Source of the DNA: Gaoshiqia hydrogeniformans | GTDB lineage: Bacteria; Bacteroidota; Bacteroidia; Bacteroidales; Prolixibacteraceae | Reading direction: 5' to 3' | Assembly: GCF_049347105.1 (NCBI RefSeq) | Contig: NZ_CP186334.1 | Coordinates: 3,534,001 to 3,598,000 of the forward strand | DNA length: 64,000 bases | In this document: positions 1-9,491 of the stretch, in pieces | Numbering within the stretch: position 1 is the first letter of the stretch | Layout of the letters: each line of letters begins with the position of its first letter | The notes under the pieces: generated by a model | What the model was told of the DNA's origin: nothing | The model's input: the letters and a program-made list of their open reading frames with translations, nothing else | Databases searched by the model: none | Translations under genes and position numbers: made by a program

Positions 1-342
1 CAATACCCCAAGCGCCATCGGGATGATAAAAGTATACAAACCGAAGACAAAGCTTTTGAACAGGTTTTTTTTTGAATCGGCCAGGTCGATTTCAAGCCCG
101 GCAATAAACATGAGGTACAGTAAGCCGATGGTGCCTAACAGGATGACGCTGCTGTCGCGGGCCAACAGGTTAAAGCCAAATGGCCCGATGATGATGCCCG
201 CCACGATCAGGCCAATCAGGTGAGGGATTTGTATCCGGTTTAGCAGGATGGGCGAAACGAGTAAGATGAGCAGGATGATTGCAAAAATCAGGACCGGATC
301 ATTCAGCGGCAAACTAATTCCAAAGATCGTCGAGAGTATCAT
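1..342 (-). CDS. Cation/proton antiporter, CPA2 family (N-terminal part, cut by window edge)
   Basis: The reverse strand from the ATG at 342 reads to the window edge without a stop, giving 114 residues of an integral membrane protein. Three hydrophobic helices are visible. The segment IPHLIGLIVAGIIIGPFGF, followed by a glycine/leucine helix and GLEIDL, is typical of the start of Na+(K+)/H+ exchangers of the KefB/CPA2 type, which exchange a monovalent cation for protons across the inner membrane. The C-terminal half, including any TrkA-N or UspA domain, lies outside the window, so the cation cannot be named. It is transcribed in the same direction as buk but lies downstream of it with a 143-bp gap. 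Confidence 0.8.
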   Translation of the reverse strand, partial: MILSTIFGISLPLNDPVLIFAIILLILLVSPILLNRIQIPHLIGLIVAGIIIGPFGFNLLARDSSVILLGTIGLLYLMFIAGLEIDLADSKKNLFKSFVFGLYTFIIPMALGVL

Positions 343-485
343 GGGCAGTTCGTTTACGTTATGGCAGGTGTGAACCGGATTTACCTCACACCAGGCTAAG
401 GCCTCCAAGATACAAATATCTTTTTTTACTGTCATAAAAGGACGATAAGTTTTGTAACTCGTTTTCGGCAACAGCAAAGGGAAAA

Positions 486-1571
486 CTACATTTTTGGATT
501 GTATTTTTTAGCTGGGGTTTCGCCCCGGGCAACCATTAAGGCGTTCATGGCCAGGGCTTCCAGCTCGTCTTCGCCGGGGTATACGTACATGGGGGCGATG
601 AAGGCTGTTTTTTTTCGGATATATTCAACGAGGTACTTGTTGTGGGCCATGCCTCCGGTGAGCAAAATGCCGTCGGCCTGTCCATCCAAAACGACGGCCA
701 TTTCACCTATCGCCTTGGCCACCTGGTAGCCCAGTGCATCCTGGATCATCCGGGCTTGCTGGTCGCCGTCCGCCGCCCGTTGTTCCACCTCCTGTGCATT
801 GTTTGTGCCCAGGTAGGCTACGTAGCCGCCTTCGCCCACTACCATACGCCTGATTTCTTCTTTTGACCAACGCGGGTCAAAACACAAATCGATGACCTGT
901 CCGACAGGTAAAGAGCCGCTGCGTTCGGGGCTGAACGGGCCGTCGCCGTCGAGCGCGTTGTTCACATCAACCACGCGGCCCTGGAGATGGGCGCCAACCG
1001 AAATTCCCCCGCCCAGGTGAACGACGATCAGCCGGAGTTGTTCGTAGGGTGTCCCCACTTTAAGGGCATGAGCGCGAGCTGTGGCTTTCTGGTTCAGGGC
1101 GTGAAAGATAGATCGTTTTTTAAAGATCGGATGCCCCGTGATCCGGGCAATTTCGTCGAGTTCGTCGGTGACCACCGGGTCGGCGATATAAGCCTTCGCC
1201 CCCGGAATTTGATTGGCAATATAATCGGCGATCAATGGCCCCAGGTTGCTGGCGTGTTGCCCGTATACTCCTTCGCGGGCATGGCCAAGCATCAGGTTGT
1301 CGACCAGGTAAACACCCGATTCCAGCGGATACGTCAGGCCGCCTCGGCCGATAATGTGTTTGATGCGGTCGACCTCAAAGCCTTCTTCCATTAGAGCGTC
1401 GATGATCATGCCTTTGCGAAAGTCGAACTGTTGCAACACGGTTTGGTAGCTTGATAATTCGTCGATGGAGTGCCTGAGTACTTTTGAAAGCTTACACTCT
1501 TCGTTGAAATAAACAGCGAATTTGGTGGAGGTCGATCCCGGGTTAATGGCTAAAATACGATATTCGTTCAT
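486..1571 (-). CDS. buk: Butyrate kinase
   Basis: This 361-residue protein is a member of the acetate/butyrate kinase (ASKHA) family. It converts butyryl phosphate (or branched-chain acyl phosphate) and ADP to the free acid and ATP. The N-terminal phosphate loop reads LAINPGSTSTKFAVY. The family landmarks HLGGGISVGAH in the middle and LTGGMAHN near residue 307 are present, and the length matches known Buk proteins. It starts five bases after the ptb stop, so the two genes form a ptb-buk unit that makes ATP by substrate-level phosphorylation. In Bacteroidota this pair may work on isobutyryl or isovaleryl groups from amino acid fermentation as well as on butyryl groups; the sequence does not decide this. 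Confidence 0.93.
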   Translation of the reverse strand: MNEYRILAINPGSTSTKFAVYFNEECKLSKVLRHSIDELSSYQTVLQQFDFRKGMIIDALMEEGFEVDRIKHIIGRGGLTYPLESGVYLVDNLMLGHAREGVYGQHASNLGPLIADYIANQIPGAKAYIADPVVTDELDEIARITGHPIFKKRSIFHALNQKATARAHALKVGTPYEQLRLIVVHLGGGISVGAHLQGRVVDVNNALDGDGPFSPERSGSLPVGQVIDLCFDPRWSKEEIRRMVVGEGGYVAYLGTNNAQEVEQRAADGDQQARMIQDALGYQVAKAIGEMAVVLDGQADGILLTGGMAHNKYLVEYIRKKTAFIAPMYVYPGEDELEALAMNALMVARGETPAKKYNPKM

Positions 1572-1576
1572 GCAAT

Positions 1577-2479
1577 TTATTTACACAATAAAGCTGCTAA
1601 CGCGATTGAATTCAGTTTTGTTTGTGTGCTGTCGCCCCTCGATGACAAGACCGCCGGAACTTTGGCCCCCGCAACGACGGCTGCCTGTTCGGAATGACAG
1701 AGTTTGGTGCTCGTTTTATAAAACACATTTCCCGCATCAATGTTGGGGAACAGCAGGCAGTCGGCATCTCCGGCCACCGGCGAGTTTATTTTTTTGATCC
1801 GGGCCGATTCCGGGTCCAGGGCGACATCAAGCGCCATGGGGCCGTCAACCAAGGCGCCTGAGATTTGTCCCCGCTCGGCCATTTTGGTCAGCAGGGCGGC
1901 ATCCACACAGGACTGGATAGCGGGCAGTACCTGCTCGGTGGGGGCAATCAGGGCCACTTTGGGTTGTTCAATGCCCAACGCTTTGGCTGTTTCAATCAGG
2001 TAGCTGATCATGGCTGCCTTTTGAGCCAGATCGGGGTAGGGGATTACCGCGACATCGCTGACGATTAATAATTTATGATAATTTTTGTTTTTAATTACTG
2101 TAACATGGCTCAACACGCCTTTGGGAGGTAACAAGCCAAACTCTTTATTGAGTATAGCCCTCATGTATTTGTCGGAATTGATCAGGCCTTTCATCACAAA
2201 ATCAGCTTCGCCCAAGTTGACCAGCTTAACGGCAGCGAGGGCAGCGGTATCTTCATTTTCGGCATCCACCAGTTTAAATACCGACGGATCGATTTTCAGT
2301 TGTTGACATCCGGCTTCAATTTCCTCCCGGTTCCCGGTAATGGTAAGCTCAATCAGTCCCGTTTTTATGGCCTGCCAGGCAGCCTCCAGGCTGTGTTCAT
2401 CTGTCCCGTTTACCAGAACCATCCGCTTTGGTTTTCCTTGTTGGGCCAGTTTGATGATGTCGGCTAAATGTTTGATCAT
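1577..2479 (-). CDS. ptb: Phosphate butyryltransferase
   Basis: This is a PTA/PTB-fold enzyme that transfers phosphate to butyryl-CoA, giving butyryl phosphate for the adjacent kinase. Family segments include the opening MIKHLADIIKLAQQ, VNGTDEHSLEA, DFVMKGLINSDKYMRA near residue 95 and the C-terminal LLFPNIDAGNVFYKT. The frame is open back to a GTG at 2518, but the ATG at 2479 starts exactly where related proteins begin, so I chose it (301 residues). It is the first gene of ptb-buk. The terminator at 2571-2608 separates it from the upstream pta-hbd-ackA unit. Confidence 0.9.
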   Translation of the reverse strand: MIKHLADIIKLAQQGKPKRMVLVNGTDEHSLEAAWQAIKTGLIELTITGNREEIEAGCQQLKIDPSVFKLVDAENEDTAALAAVKLVNLGEADFVMKGLINSDKYMRAILNKEFGLLPPKGVLSHVTVIKNKNYHKLLIVSDVAVIPYPDLAQKAAMISYLIETAKALGIEQPKVALIAPTEQVLPAIQSCVDAALLTKMAERGQISGALVDGPMALDVALDPESARIKKINSPVAGDADCLLFPNIDAGNVFYKTSTKLCHSEQAAVVAGAKVPAVLSSRGDSTQTKLNSIALAALLCK

Positions 2480-2570
2480 GTTTTTGAAATCATGGTGATT
2501 GTGAAAGTAACGCTTCACTTACGAAAATTAAAGAACAAAAGTCAAACAAAAAAATGTTTTTAAACCACTG

Positions 2571-2608
2571 GAAAACAAAACATCCGATGCTGAAAAACAT
2601 CGGATGTT
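2571..2608 (-). terminator. Rho-independent terminator after ackA
   Basis: There is an 11-bp perfect stem (2579-2589 with 2598-2608) and an 8-base loop. On the minus strand it is followed by a T-rich stretch. It ends the pta-hbd-ackA transcript before ptb. Confidence 0.85.
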
Positions 2609-2669
2609 ACAATTAGATATTGATAGGTGTTTTTATTCTGTCAAACTTTCATTTTTGATGCTGCAATCC

Positions 2670-3881
2670 TTATGATTTTGCTCGTTCGCTGACAATTTTT
2701 TCCGTATCGAGGGCGATCATCAATTCTTCATCAGTCGGGACCACCATGACGGTTACCGGCGAACTTTCTTTGCTGATAACCGCTTCTTTGCCTCTAAGCC
2801 CTTTATTTTTGGCTTCATCCAGCTGAATCCCCAGGAATTCCATTTCTTTGGAAATTCCAAGGCGAGTGGTGTCTGCATTTTCGCCGATTCCCCCGGTGAA
2901 AATCAGTACATCCAGTCCGCCCATAGCGGCAATGTACGAGCCAATATATTTTTTGATTTTGTAGTCGTACATATCCAGGGCCAGTTGTGCCCGTTCGTTT
3001 CCTTGCGCGGCTGCATCTTCTACTTCGCGCATATCCGACGAAATTCCGGTAACACCCAATACCCCGCTGTGTTTGTTGAACAGTGTACTGGCCGTTTTTA
3101 GCCCGATTTCTTCTTTTTCCATGATGTAGGTAACAGCGCCGACGTCCAGGTCGCCCGACCGGGTGCCCATCATCAAGCCTTCGAGTGGCGTGAATCCCAT
3201 GCTGGTATCAACCGACTTGCCGTTTTTTACGGCTGCGATGGAAGCCCCGTTACCCAGGTGGCAGGAGATGATCCGCTGTTTTGAAAAATCGCGGCCTAAA
3301 ATATCGCAGGCCCGTTTGGTCACATAACGGTGGCTCGTGCCGTGGAAGCCGTAACGGCGGATGCCGTACTTTTTATACAACAGGTAGGGAATTCCGTACA
3401 TATAGGCTACCGGCTCCATGGTTTGGTGAAAGGCGGTATCGAATACGCCCACTTGAGGAATCCCGGGAATCAGTTCTTCCATCGCGTAAATTCCTTTCAG
3501 GTTTGGCGGGTTGTGTAAAGGCGCCAGGTTGGTGCATTGTACCAGCGCATTGATCACCTCGCTGGTGATAAACTCGCTGGAACTGAAATATTCGCCGCCG
3601 TGCACAACGCGGTGACCGACGGCGTCAATTTCTTCCAGATTTTTGAGACAACCGTATTTTTCGCTTGTCAGAATACCCAGGATATATTCGATCCCTCCTT
3701 TATGGTCGAGGATTTCACCTTCAAATACAATCTGGCGTCCGTCCTCGTGTTTGTGTTTCAGGAAGGAGCCTTTCATGCCCAGTTTTTCAATGCCGCCTTT
3801 AGCGACCACATGGCGGTCGCCCATGCTAAAAAGCTGATATTTTATTGAACTGCTGCCGCAGTTGAGTACAAGAATCTTCAT
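2670..3881 (-). CDS. ackA: Acetate kinase
   Basis: This 403-residue ASKHA kinase forms acetate and ATP from acetyl phosphate. Signatures are visible in order: the N-terminal LNCGSSSIKYQL, GHRVVHGGEYF, YGFHGTSHRYV, the adenosine-binding CHLGNGASIAA, and FTGGIGENAD near the C-terminus. The length and motif order are those of a normal AckA. It is the last gene of pta-hbd-ackA, 35 bp after hbd, and is followed by a strong terminator. With pta it forms the acetate branch of mixed-acid fermentation. Confidence 0.96.
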   Translation of the reverse strand: MKILVLNCGSSSIKYQLFSMGDRHVVAKGGIEKLGMKGSFLKHKHEDGRQIVFEGEILDHKGGIEYILGILTSEKYGCLKNLEEIDAVGHRVVHGGEYFSSSEFITSEVINALVQCTNLAPLHNPPNLKGIYAMEELIPGIPQVGVFDTAFHQTMEPVAYMYGIPYLLYKKYGIRRYGFHGTSHRYVTKRACDILGRDFSKQRIISCHLGNGASIAAVKNGKSVDTSMGFTPLEGLMMGTRSGDLDVGAVTYIMEKEEIGLKTASTLFNKHSGVLGVTGISSDMREVEDAAAQGNERAQLALDMYDYKIKKYIGSYIAAMGGLDVLIFTGGIGENADTTRLGISKEMEFLGIQLDEAKNKGLRGKEAVISKESSPVTVMVVPTDEELMIALDTEKIVSERAKS

Positions 3882-3916
3882 TTGTTTATTTTTTCAGTTT
3901 CCTTATTGTCCGGTAG

Positions 3917-4888
3917 TTAGCAATTATCGCTACCGTTCTGGATTTTATTGCCATCCTCGTCGTAATGATAAAACCCTTTTCCGGTGGCCATGCCGAGCTG
4001 CTTGGCTCTCACCAGGCGTTTAATGTAGGGCGACGGTTTATATCGTACATCTCCAAATTCATTGTAAATGTTGTCCATCCAGCGGATAATTTTGTCCAAT
4101 CCCATTTTATCGGCCACTTCGAAGGGGCCCAGGCGCATGCCAAAGCCAATGCGCATGGTCTCGTCGATATGTTCTACGGTGGAGATGCCTTCCATTAGGA
4201 TTTCACAGGCTTCGTTCAATAACACCACAAATATGCGGACACTTACCAGCCCTGCCGATTCTTCGACCGGAACAACCTTGCGGTTAATCAGTTTTACAAA
4301 TTTGCATACTTTCTCGTAGGCTTCATCGGAAGTATACAAACCTTTGACCACCTCGACAATACGGGCTTCCTGCGAATTCACGAAGAAATGCAGGCTCACG
4401 CATCGTTCTTTATGTTCCAGTTCAGAAGATAGTTCGGTGATGATGATGGTGGTGGAGTTGGTGGCAATGATGCAGTCAGGCTCCACCACTTTCTCAATTT
4501 TTTTGAAGATGGTTTTTCTTTCCTTGATCTTTCCGCCACGGTCGACCGCGCGGATGGCTTCGATCACAAAATCACAACCGGCCAGGTCTTTATAGTCTAA
4601 CGATCCTTTGATCCGGGAAAGAATCGCTCTTTTTTCGCTCGAGGTTAAACCCCAGTGTTCAATGCGGTGATCAAGTACTTTGCCGATATTCCGGTAGGCT
4701 TCCCTGATTTTTTCTTCGCTTACTTCGATAAAAACCACTTCGATGCCGTAGAAACTGGCTACACGGGCAATGTTCTGACCTACAAGTCCGCAACCGATAA
4801 TCCCGATTTTGGAAAATAATGTTTTAGACTTTGCTTTTTTGCTTAAGCCAAATTCTTCTATGGCTTCATATAAAATCTCACTCGACAT
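3917..4888 (-). CDS. 3-hydroxyacyl-CoA dehydrogenase family protein (Hbd-like, altered active site)
   Basis: This is a 323-residue NAD-binding 3-hydroxyacyl-CoA dehydrogenase. The Rossmann motif GCGLVG lies at 32-37 after an unusual N-terminal extension of about 25 residues. The catalytic His-Glu pair can be placed at H167 (in LHFF) and E179 (in RIVEVV). The usual HFFNP is HFFVN here, and the conserved Asn of the PGFxVNR segment is replaced: residues 212-218 read AGLVSVR, with Val where Asn is expected. The C-terminal domain (GPFEVADKMGLD, then TGKGFY) is normal. Its place between pta and ackA suggests a role linked to CoA-ester fermentation. Because an active-site residue is missing, I would not assume it reduces acetoacetyl-CoA. 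Confidence 0.85.
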   Translation of the reverse strand: MSSEILYEAIEEFGLSKKAKSKTLFSKIGIIGCGLVGQNIARVASFYGIEVVFIEVSEEKIREAYRNIGKVLDHRIEHWGLTSSEKRAILSRIKGSLDYKDLAGCDFVIEAIRAVDRGGKIKERKTIFKKIEKVVEPDCIIATNSTTIIITELSSELEHKERCVSLHFFVNSQEARIVEVVKGLYTSDEAYEKVCKFVKLINRKVVPVEESAGLVSVRIFVVLLNEACEILMEGISTVEHIDETMRIGFGMRLGPFEVADKMGLDKIIRWMDNIYNEFGDVRYKPSPYIKRLVRAKQLGMATGKGFYHYDEDGNKIQNGSDNC

Positions 4889-4899
4889 ATCTCTTTATT

Positions 4900-5904
4900 T
4901 TATTCAAAAAGCGCTGCGGCTTGGTTTGATGTAATGGCTACCATATTGACAATATCGCTGACCGAACAGCCTCGGGACAGGTCGTTAATCGGAGCGGCCA
5001 TCCCCTGCAAAACAGGGCCGATTGCTTCGGCTCCGGCCAGGCGTTGAACCAGTTTGTAGCCAATGTTGGCAGATTCGAGACCCGGGAAAACCAGGATATT
5101 GGCCCGGCCTGCCACTTCGCTGTCCGGAGCTTTCAGTTTGGCTACTTCCGGGATCAGGGCAGCATCCAACTGGAGTTCGCCGTCGATTTTTAATTGCGGA
5201 TCCAGTTCTTTAGCTATTTTAAGGGCATTCACTACTTTATCGACGTGGGGATGCTGGGCGCTTCCTTTGGTCGAAAAACTCAGCATGGCAACCCGTGGTT
5301 CCATACCTACGATGGCTCTTGCTGTTTTGGCGGTTGTTACGGCAATCTCGGCCAGCTGGCGTTCGTCGGGGTCGGGCATCACCGCGCAGTCGGCAAACAC
5401 AATGATACCGTTGTGGCCAAACTGAGGGTTATTGATGAACATTAAAAAAGCTCCCGAAACAACGCTCACTCCCGGTAAGGTTTTGACAAACTGAAAGGCG
5501 GGTCGCAACACGTCGCCGGTTGCATTGATGGCCCCGGCAATTTCGCCGTCGGCGTCGCCGCATTTGATCATCAGCGGGGCAAACACGAGGGGATCATTCA
5601 GCATTTCCAGCGCTTCTTCCTTGGTCAATCCTTTTGATTTCCTGATTTCAACCATTTTTTCGGCATACGAGTCGCGACGTTTGTCGGTTTTAGGATCAAT
5701 CAGTACGGCACCGGTAATGTTTACGCCACATTCTTCGGCCGATTTCATAATTTCTACCGGATTCCCCAACAAAATGATCCGGGCCATATTTTCTTTCAGG
5801 ATGATCTCTGTGGCTCTTAGCGTCCGGGGTTCGGCACCCTCGGGCAACACAATCCGTTTTTGATAGCTTTGTGCGTTTTTAATAACACGTTCAAGTAATT
5901 TCAT
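4900..5904 (-). CDS. pta: Phosphate acetyltransferase (short form)
   Basis: This 334-residue Pta consists of the PTA_PTB catalytic domain only, without the N-terminal DRTGG/AAA part of the long E. coli enzyme. It interconverts acetyl-CoA and acetyl phosphate. Recognisable segments are RIVLPEGAEPRTLRA at the start, ANILVFPGLESANIGYK near 271-287 and GPVLQGMAAPINDLSRG near the C-terminus. It is the promoter-proximal gene of pta-hbd-ackA, with an 11-bp gap to hbd. A minus-strand TATTTTTG box at 6082-6089 is a weak promoter candidate, but no -33 partner is evident. Confidence 0.95.
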   Translation of the reverse strand: MKLLERVIKNAQSYQKRIVLPEGAEPRTLRATEIILKENMARIILLGNPVEIMKSAEECGVNITGAVLIDPKTDKRRDSYAEKMVEIRKSKGLTKEEALEMLNDPLVFAPLMIKCGDADGEIAGAINATGDVLRPAFQFVKTLPGVSVVSGAFLMFINNPQFGHNGIIVFADCAVMPDPDERQLAEIAVTTAKTARAIVGMEPRVAMLSFSTKGSAQHPHVDKVVNALKIAKELDPQLKIDGELQLDAALIPEVAKLKAPDSEVAGRANILVFPGLESANIGYKLVQRLAGAEAIGPVLQGMAAPINDLSRGCSVSDIVNMVAITSNQAAALFE

Positions 5905-6557
5905 TATATCTAATAATAATTTTCAGTTGACTAATGGAATGAATACGTTTTTTTCAGATCCGTTGTTTTTTATTTGCTCAGCGTCGGTATTAAGGGTAAA
6001 AAACCGACACCAAGTTTATGCAACATGTTCATTTGATCTGATAGCCTGTGATTTTAATTTTTGACTAAAAGATTCTATCTGCAAAAATAGGCAAAATCTG
6101 CCGTGTGATGACCTGTTTATGCTATTTATTTGTTAATCCTGACAAAATTCAGGCTTTCTTAAGGCCTTGGAGGAAACTTGGATATTCGAAATATACAATC
6201 GATTGCACAATAGGATTGATTGTTCGGCCCGTTGGCGGTTTGAATATTAAGTTTTCTTAAATTTTTTAATCAGCCGGAACAGCTTTGTTTTTTTTGCTGA
6301 AATAAAGATTTCGCCTTTTACGCTCTAAAAAATTTTTGAAGCATCGGGTTTCCATACATACCCCGTTCCGGTTGGCCGGAACCATTCTCCCCTATAAGAA
6401 AGGGAGGGGAGGATTCCACATCAAATGAGTTAGAAAGATGGTCATAATGGAAAGCAAAATATTCTAAAAGCGATTCCCGGAGGCAGATTTTTCAAACGTG
6501 TTAAACGTAGAATTAAAATGGTTATTTTTGTTTGTATGACCAGTCGAACTGAACAAG
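5905..6557. other. Divergent intergenic region between pta and the FAD/Fe-S dehydrogenase
   Basis: This 650-bp AT-rich region has no convincing ORF. It must hold the promoters of the leftward pta operon and the rightward dehydrogenase. I see one -7 element for each direction (6082-6089 minus, 6523-6530 plus) and no RNA-gene structure. Confidence 0.6.
6523..6530 (+). promoter_or_regulatory. Candidate Bacteroidota -7 element for the FAD/Fe-S dehydrogenase
   Basis: TATTTTTG matches TAnnTTTG exactly and lies 27 bp before the ATG at 6558. The -33 element is not clear. Confidence 0.4.
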
Positions 6558-9491
6558 ATGAAAGAAAATGACCTGTTTTATCCGCTTAAGCTAGTACTCG
6601 AAGGCGATATTTACACCGATCAGGTGCAGCGTGTCATTTATGCCACCGACGCTTCGTCGTACCGGGAATTGCCTCAGGCTGTCTGCAAACCCAAAACAAA
6701 AGAAGATATCCGCAGGATTATAAACTTTGCCCGCGCGAACAAAACTTCGGTTATTCCGAGGGCGGCCGGTACCTCGCTGGCCGGCCAGGTGGTAGGCCCC
6801 GGAATTGTCGTGGATGTATCGAAATACATGAACAAAATTCTGGAATTTAATGCCGAAGAAAAATGGGTGCTTGTTGAACCGGGCGTTAACCTGGCCGAAC
6901 TGAACAAATATCTTGCGCCTCATGGTTTGCAATACGGGCCGGAAACGTCTACTGCCAACCGTTGCTGCATCGGCGGCATGGTCGGGAATAATTCCTGCGG
7001 CCTGCATTCGTTGGTTTATGGCAGTGCGCGCGATCATATTCTGGAAGCTGAGTGTATCCTGGCTGACGGGTCGGAACTGGTATTTAAGGCGCTCACGACA
7101 GACGAATTTCTTGCCAAAACCAATGGGCCGGATGATTTAACGGAAACGAGAATTTACCGGAATTTGTACGAAACGCTTACCGATCCGTTCAATCAGGAGC
7201 AGATCCGGAACGAATTCCCCGACCCGAAAGTAAAGCGGCGAAATAACGGCTACGCGATCGATGTATTGCTTGAAACCGATCCGTTTACAGGCAATGGTGA
7301 AAAAATCAACGTCTGTAAGTTGCTGGCAGGGAGCGAAGGTACGCTGGCTTTTTCAACCAGTCTGAAGCTGAATCTGATTCCGCTTCCTCCGAAATATGTC
7401 GGCTTGGTTTGCGCACATTTCAAAAGTTTGCAGGAGGCCTACCGGGGCAATCTCATTGCACTGAAGTACCATCCCGGCGCGATTGAATTGATGGACGACA
7501 TCATCATGAACTGTACCCGTGAAAATATTGAACAACGTAAAAACCGTTTTTTCATTTCGGGCGATCCCAAAGCGATGCTGATGATCGAATTTGCACGCGA
7601 AACCGAGGAAGAACTGCTCGATACGGCCGCCAGACTGGAGCAGGAACTGCGTAATGCCGGCCTGGGCTATCATTATCCGTTGGTTCAGGGCGACGGAAAT
7701 ATTAAAAAGGTCTGGGCCTTGCGTACCGCCGGGCTGGGATTGCTTTCAAACATTCCCGGCGATAAGCGGAGCGTAACCGTAATTGAAGATACCGCCGTCG
7801 CCCCGGAATATCTGCCGGCCTACATGGACGAGTTCGACCAGGTGCTGGCGAAATACGGCTTGAGCTGCGTTAAATACGCCCACATCGCGACCGGGGAGAT
7901 TCATTTACGACCTTTGCTGAATTTGAAAGAAGATGCCGATGTGATCCTGTATCATACCATTGCGCGGGAGATCGCTGTCCTGGTAAAAAAATACCGGGGG
8001 TCGCTGAGCGGCGAACATGGCGACGGACGTTTGCGTGGCGAATTTATCCCGTTTATGCTGGGCGATCATAATTACCGGCTGATTAAGCAGCTGAAACTGA
8101 CTTGGGATCCGGATCAGATCCTGAATCCGGGCAAAATTATCGATACCCCGTCGATCGCCGAAAACCTGCGTTACCTGATTGGCGAAACGCGGCAGTTTAA
8201 AACCACTTTCGACTTTTCCGATCAGCAGGGGCTGCTGAGGGCAATCGAGAAATGCAACGGATCGGCCGATTGCCGGAAAAGCGAGCTGATCGGTGGAACC
8301 ATGTGCCCAACCTTTATGGCTACGAAAGACGAAGACAAGTCGACACGCGGGAGGGCCAACATTTTACGTGAATTTTTAACCCGGCCGGGCAAAGCAAATC
8401 CCTTTGATCAGGAAGAAATATACCAGGTGCTTGATTTATGTATTTCGTGCAAAGCCTGTAAAGCCGAATGTCCGTCGAATGTGGACATGGCCAAATTTAA
8501 AGCTGAATTTCTTCAACAATATTACGACGTCAGGGGAGTTCCCCTGCGCAGCCGTTTAATTGCTTACCTGCCTCAGTTATACCGGATCGGCCGTTTGGTC
8601 CGACCGTTGACGAATTGGTTGTGCGGGACCGTATTGTTCAAGCGGATGATCGGATTTGCTGAAGAAAGGAAAATTCCTCCGCTCCCAAAATTAAGTTTAC
8701 GGCAATGGTACAAAAAACCGGTTTTGCTCAACGGAAAGGCGAAAGGTAAAGTGTACCTCTTCGCCGACGAATTTACCAATCAAAATGAAAGCGAGATCGG
8801 GATAAAAACCATCTTATTGCTGAATAAATTGGGTTACGAAGTGGCTATTCCCAAACACCGGGAAAGCGGGCGCACCTATTTGTCGAAAGGATTGGTAAAA
8901 ACAGCTAAAAAAATAGCGACCAGAAACGTCTTGCAATTGCACCGGCTTGTTTCTGCCGAAACTCCTTTATTGGGTATTGAGCCCTCAGCCATTTTGACCT
9001 TCAGGGACGAATATCCTGAACTGGTTGATCATCATCTGAAAGAAAAAGCGATACAACTGTCGGAACATACCTTATTATTGGATGAGTTTATTGCAGCCGG
9101 GATGGAAAAAGGACAGATCGACCGGAGTTTATTTACCGCGGAGAAAAAGCAAATTAAGCTGCACGGGCATTGTCAGCAAAAGGCTGTTGCGTCAACGGCG
9201 CCAACTAAAACGATGCTGGAAATCCCGCAAAACTACCAGGTTGTTGAAATTGCCGGCGGATGCTGCGGGATGGCGGGTTCGTTTGGCTACGAAAAAGAAC
9301 ATTACGAATTAAGCCTAAAAATCGGCGAATTGGTTTTGTTTCCTGCCGTGCGCGAGGCCGGGGCTGATGAGATCATATGCGCTTCCGGAACCTCTTGCCG
9401 CCATCAGATTGAAGAAGGTGCCGGGCGAAAAGCGCTTCACCCGGTTGAAGTGCTGTACGAAGCGCTGGTCAGGGAACCAGTAAATCAGTAA
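6558..9491 (+). CDS. FAD-linked and Fe-S 2-hydroxyacid dehydrogenase (D-lactate/D-2-hydroxyglutarate type)
   Basis: This 977-residue fusion joins three parts. Residues about 20-270 are an FAD-binding PCMH/GlcD domain (VIPRAAGTSLAGQ, then GMVGNNSCGLHS). Next comes the FAD_oxidase_C domain with SGEHGDGRLRGEF near 485. The C-terminal half is iron-sulfur (GlpC-like), with cysteine clusters near 565-582 and 627-637 (CISCKACKAECP) and a CCG-type site near 900 (GGCCGMAGSFGYE). Such proteins oxidise D-lactate, D-2-hydroxyglutarate or glycolate and pass electrons to quinone or flavoprotein acceptors. No cofactor-binding motif appears to be lost. The substrate cannot be told from sequence. Its stop codon lies inside the 7-bp repeat array. 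Confidence 0.88.
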   Translation: MKENDLFYPLKLVLEGDIYTDQVQRVIYATDASSYRELPQAVCKPKTKEDIRRIINFARANKTSVIPRAAGTSLAGQVVGPGIVVDVSKYMNKILEFNAEEKWVLVEPGVNLAELNKYLAPHGLQYGPETSTANRCCIGGMVGNNSCGLHSLVYGSARDHILEAECILADGSELVFKALTTDEFLAKTNGPDDLTETRIYRNLYETLTDPFNQEQIRNEFPDPKVKRRNNGYAIDVLLETDPFTGNGEKINVCKLLAGSEGTLAFSTSLKLNLIPLPPKYVGLVCAHFKSLQEAYRGNLIALKYHPGAIELMDDIIMNCTRENIEQRKNRFFISGDPKAMLMIEFARETEEELLDTAARLEQELRNAGLGYHYPLVQGDGNIKKVWALRTAGLGLLSNIPGDKRSVTVIEDTAVAPEYLPAYMDEFDQVLAKYGLSCVKYAHIATGEIHLRPLLNLKEDADVILYHTIAREIAVLVKKYRGSLSGEHGDGRLRGEFIPFMLGDHNYRLIKQLKLTWDPDQILNPGKIIDTPSIAENLRYLIGETRQFKTTFDFSDQQGLLRAIEKCNGSADCRKSELIGGTMCPTFMATKDEDKSTRGRANILREFLTRPGKANPFDQEEIYQVLDLCISCKACKAECPSNVDMAKFKAEFLQQYYDVRGVPLRSRLIAYLPQLYRIGRLVRPLTNWLCGTVLFKRMIGFAEERKIPPLPKLSLRQWYKKPVLLNGKAKGKVYLFADEFTNQNESEIGIKTILLLNKLGYEVAIPKHRESGRTYLSKGLVKTAKKIATRNVLQLHRLVSAETPLLGIEPSAILTFRDEYPELVDHHLKEKAIQLSEHTLLLDEFIAAGMEKGQIDRSLFTAEKKQIKLHGHCQQKAVASTAPTKTMLEIPQNYQVVEIAGGCCGMAGSFGYEKEHYELSLKIGELVLFPAVREAGADEIICASGTSCRHQIEEGAGRKALHPVEVLYEALVREPVNQ

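Noticed and set aside
5905..6557. Possible riboswitch or RNA gene in the pta upstream region
   Set aside because: I found no strong stem set or known conserved core; only AT-rich sequence and promoter-like boxes.
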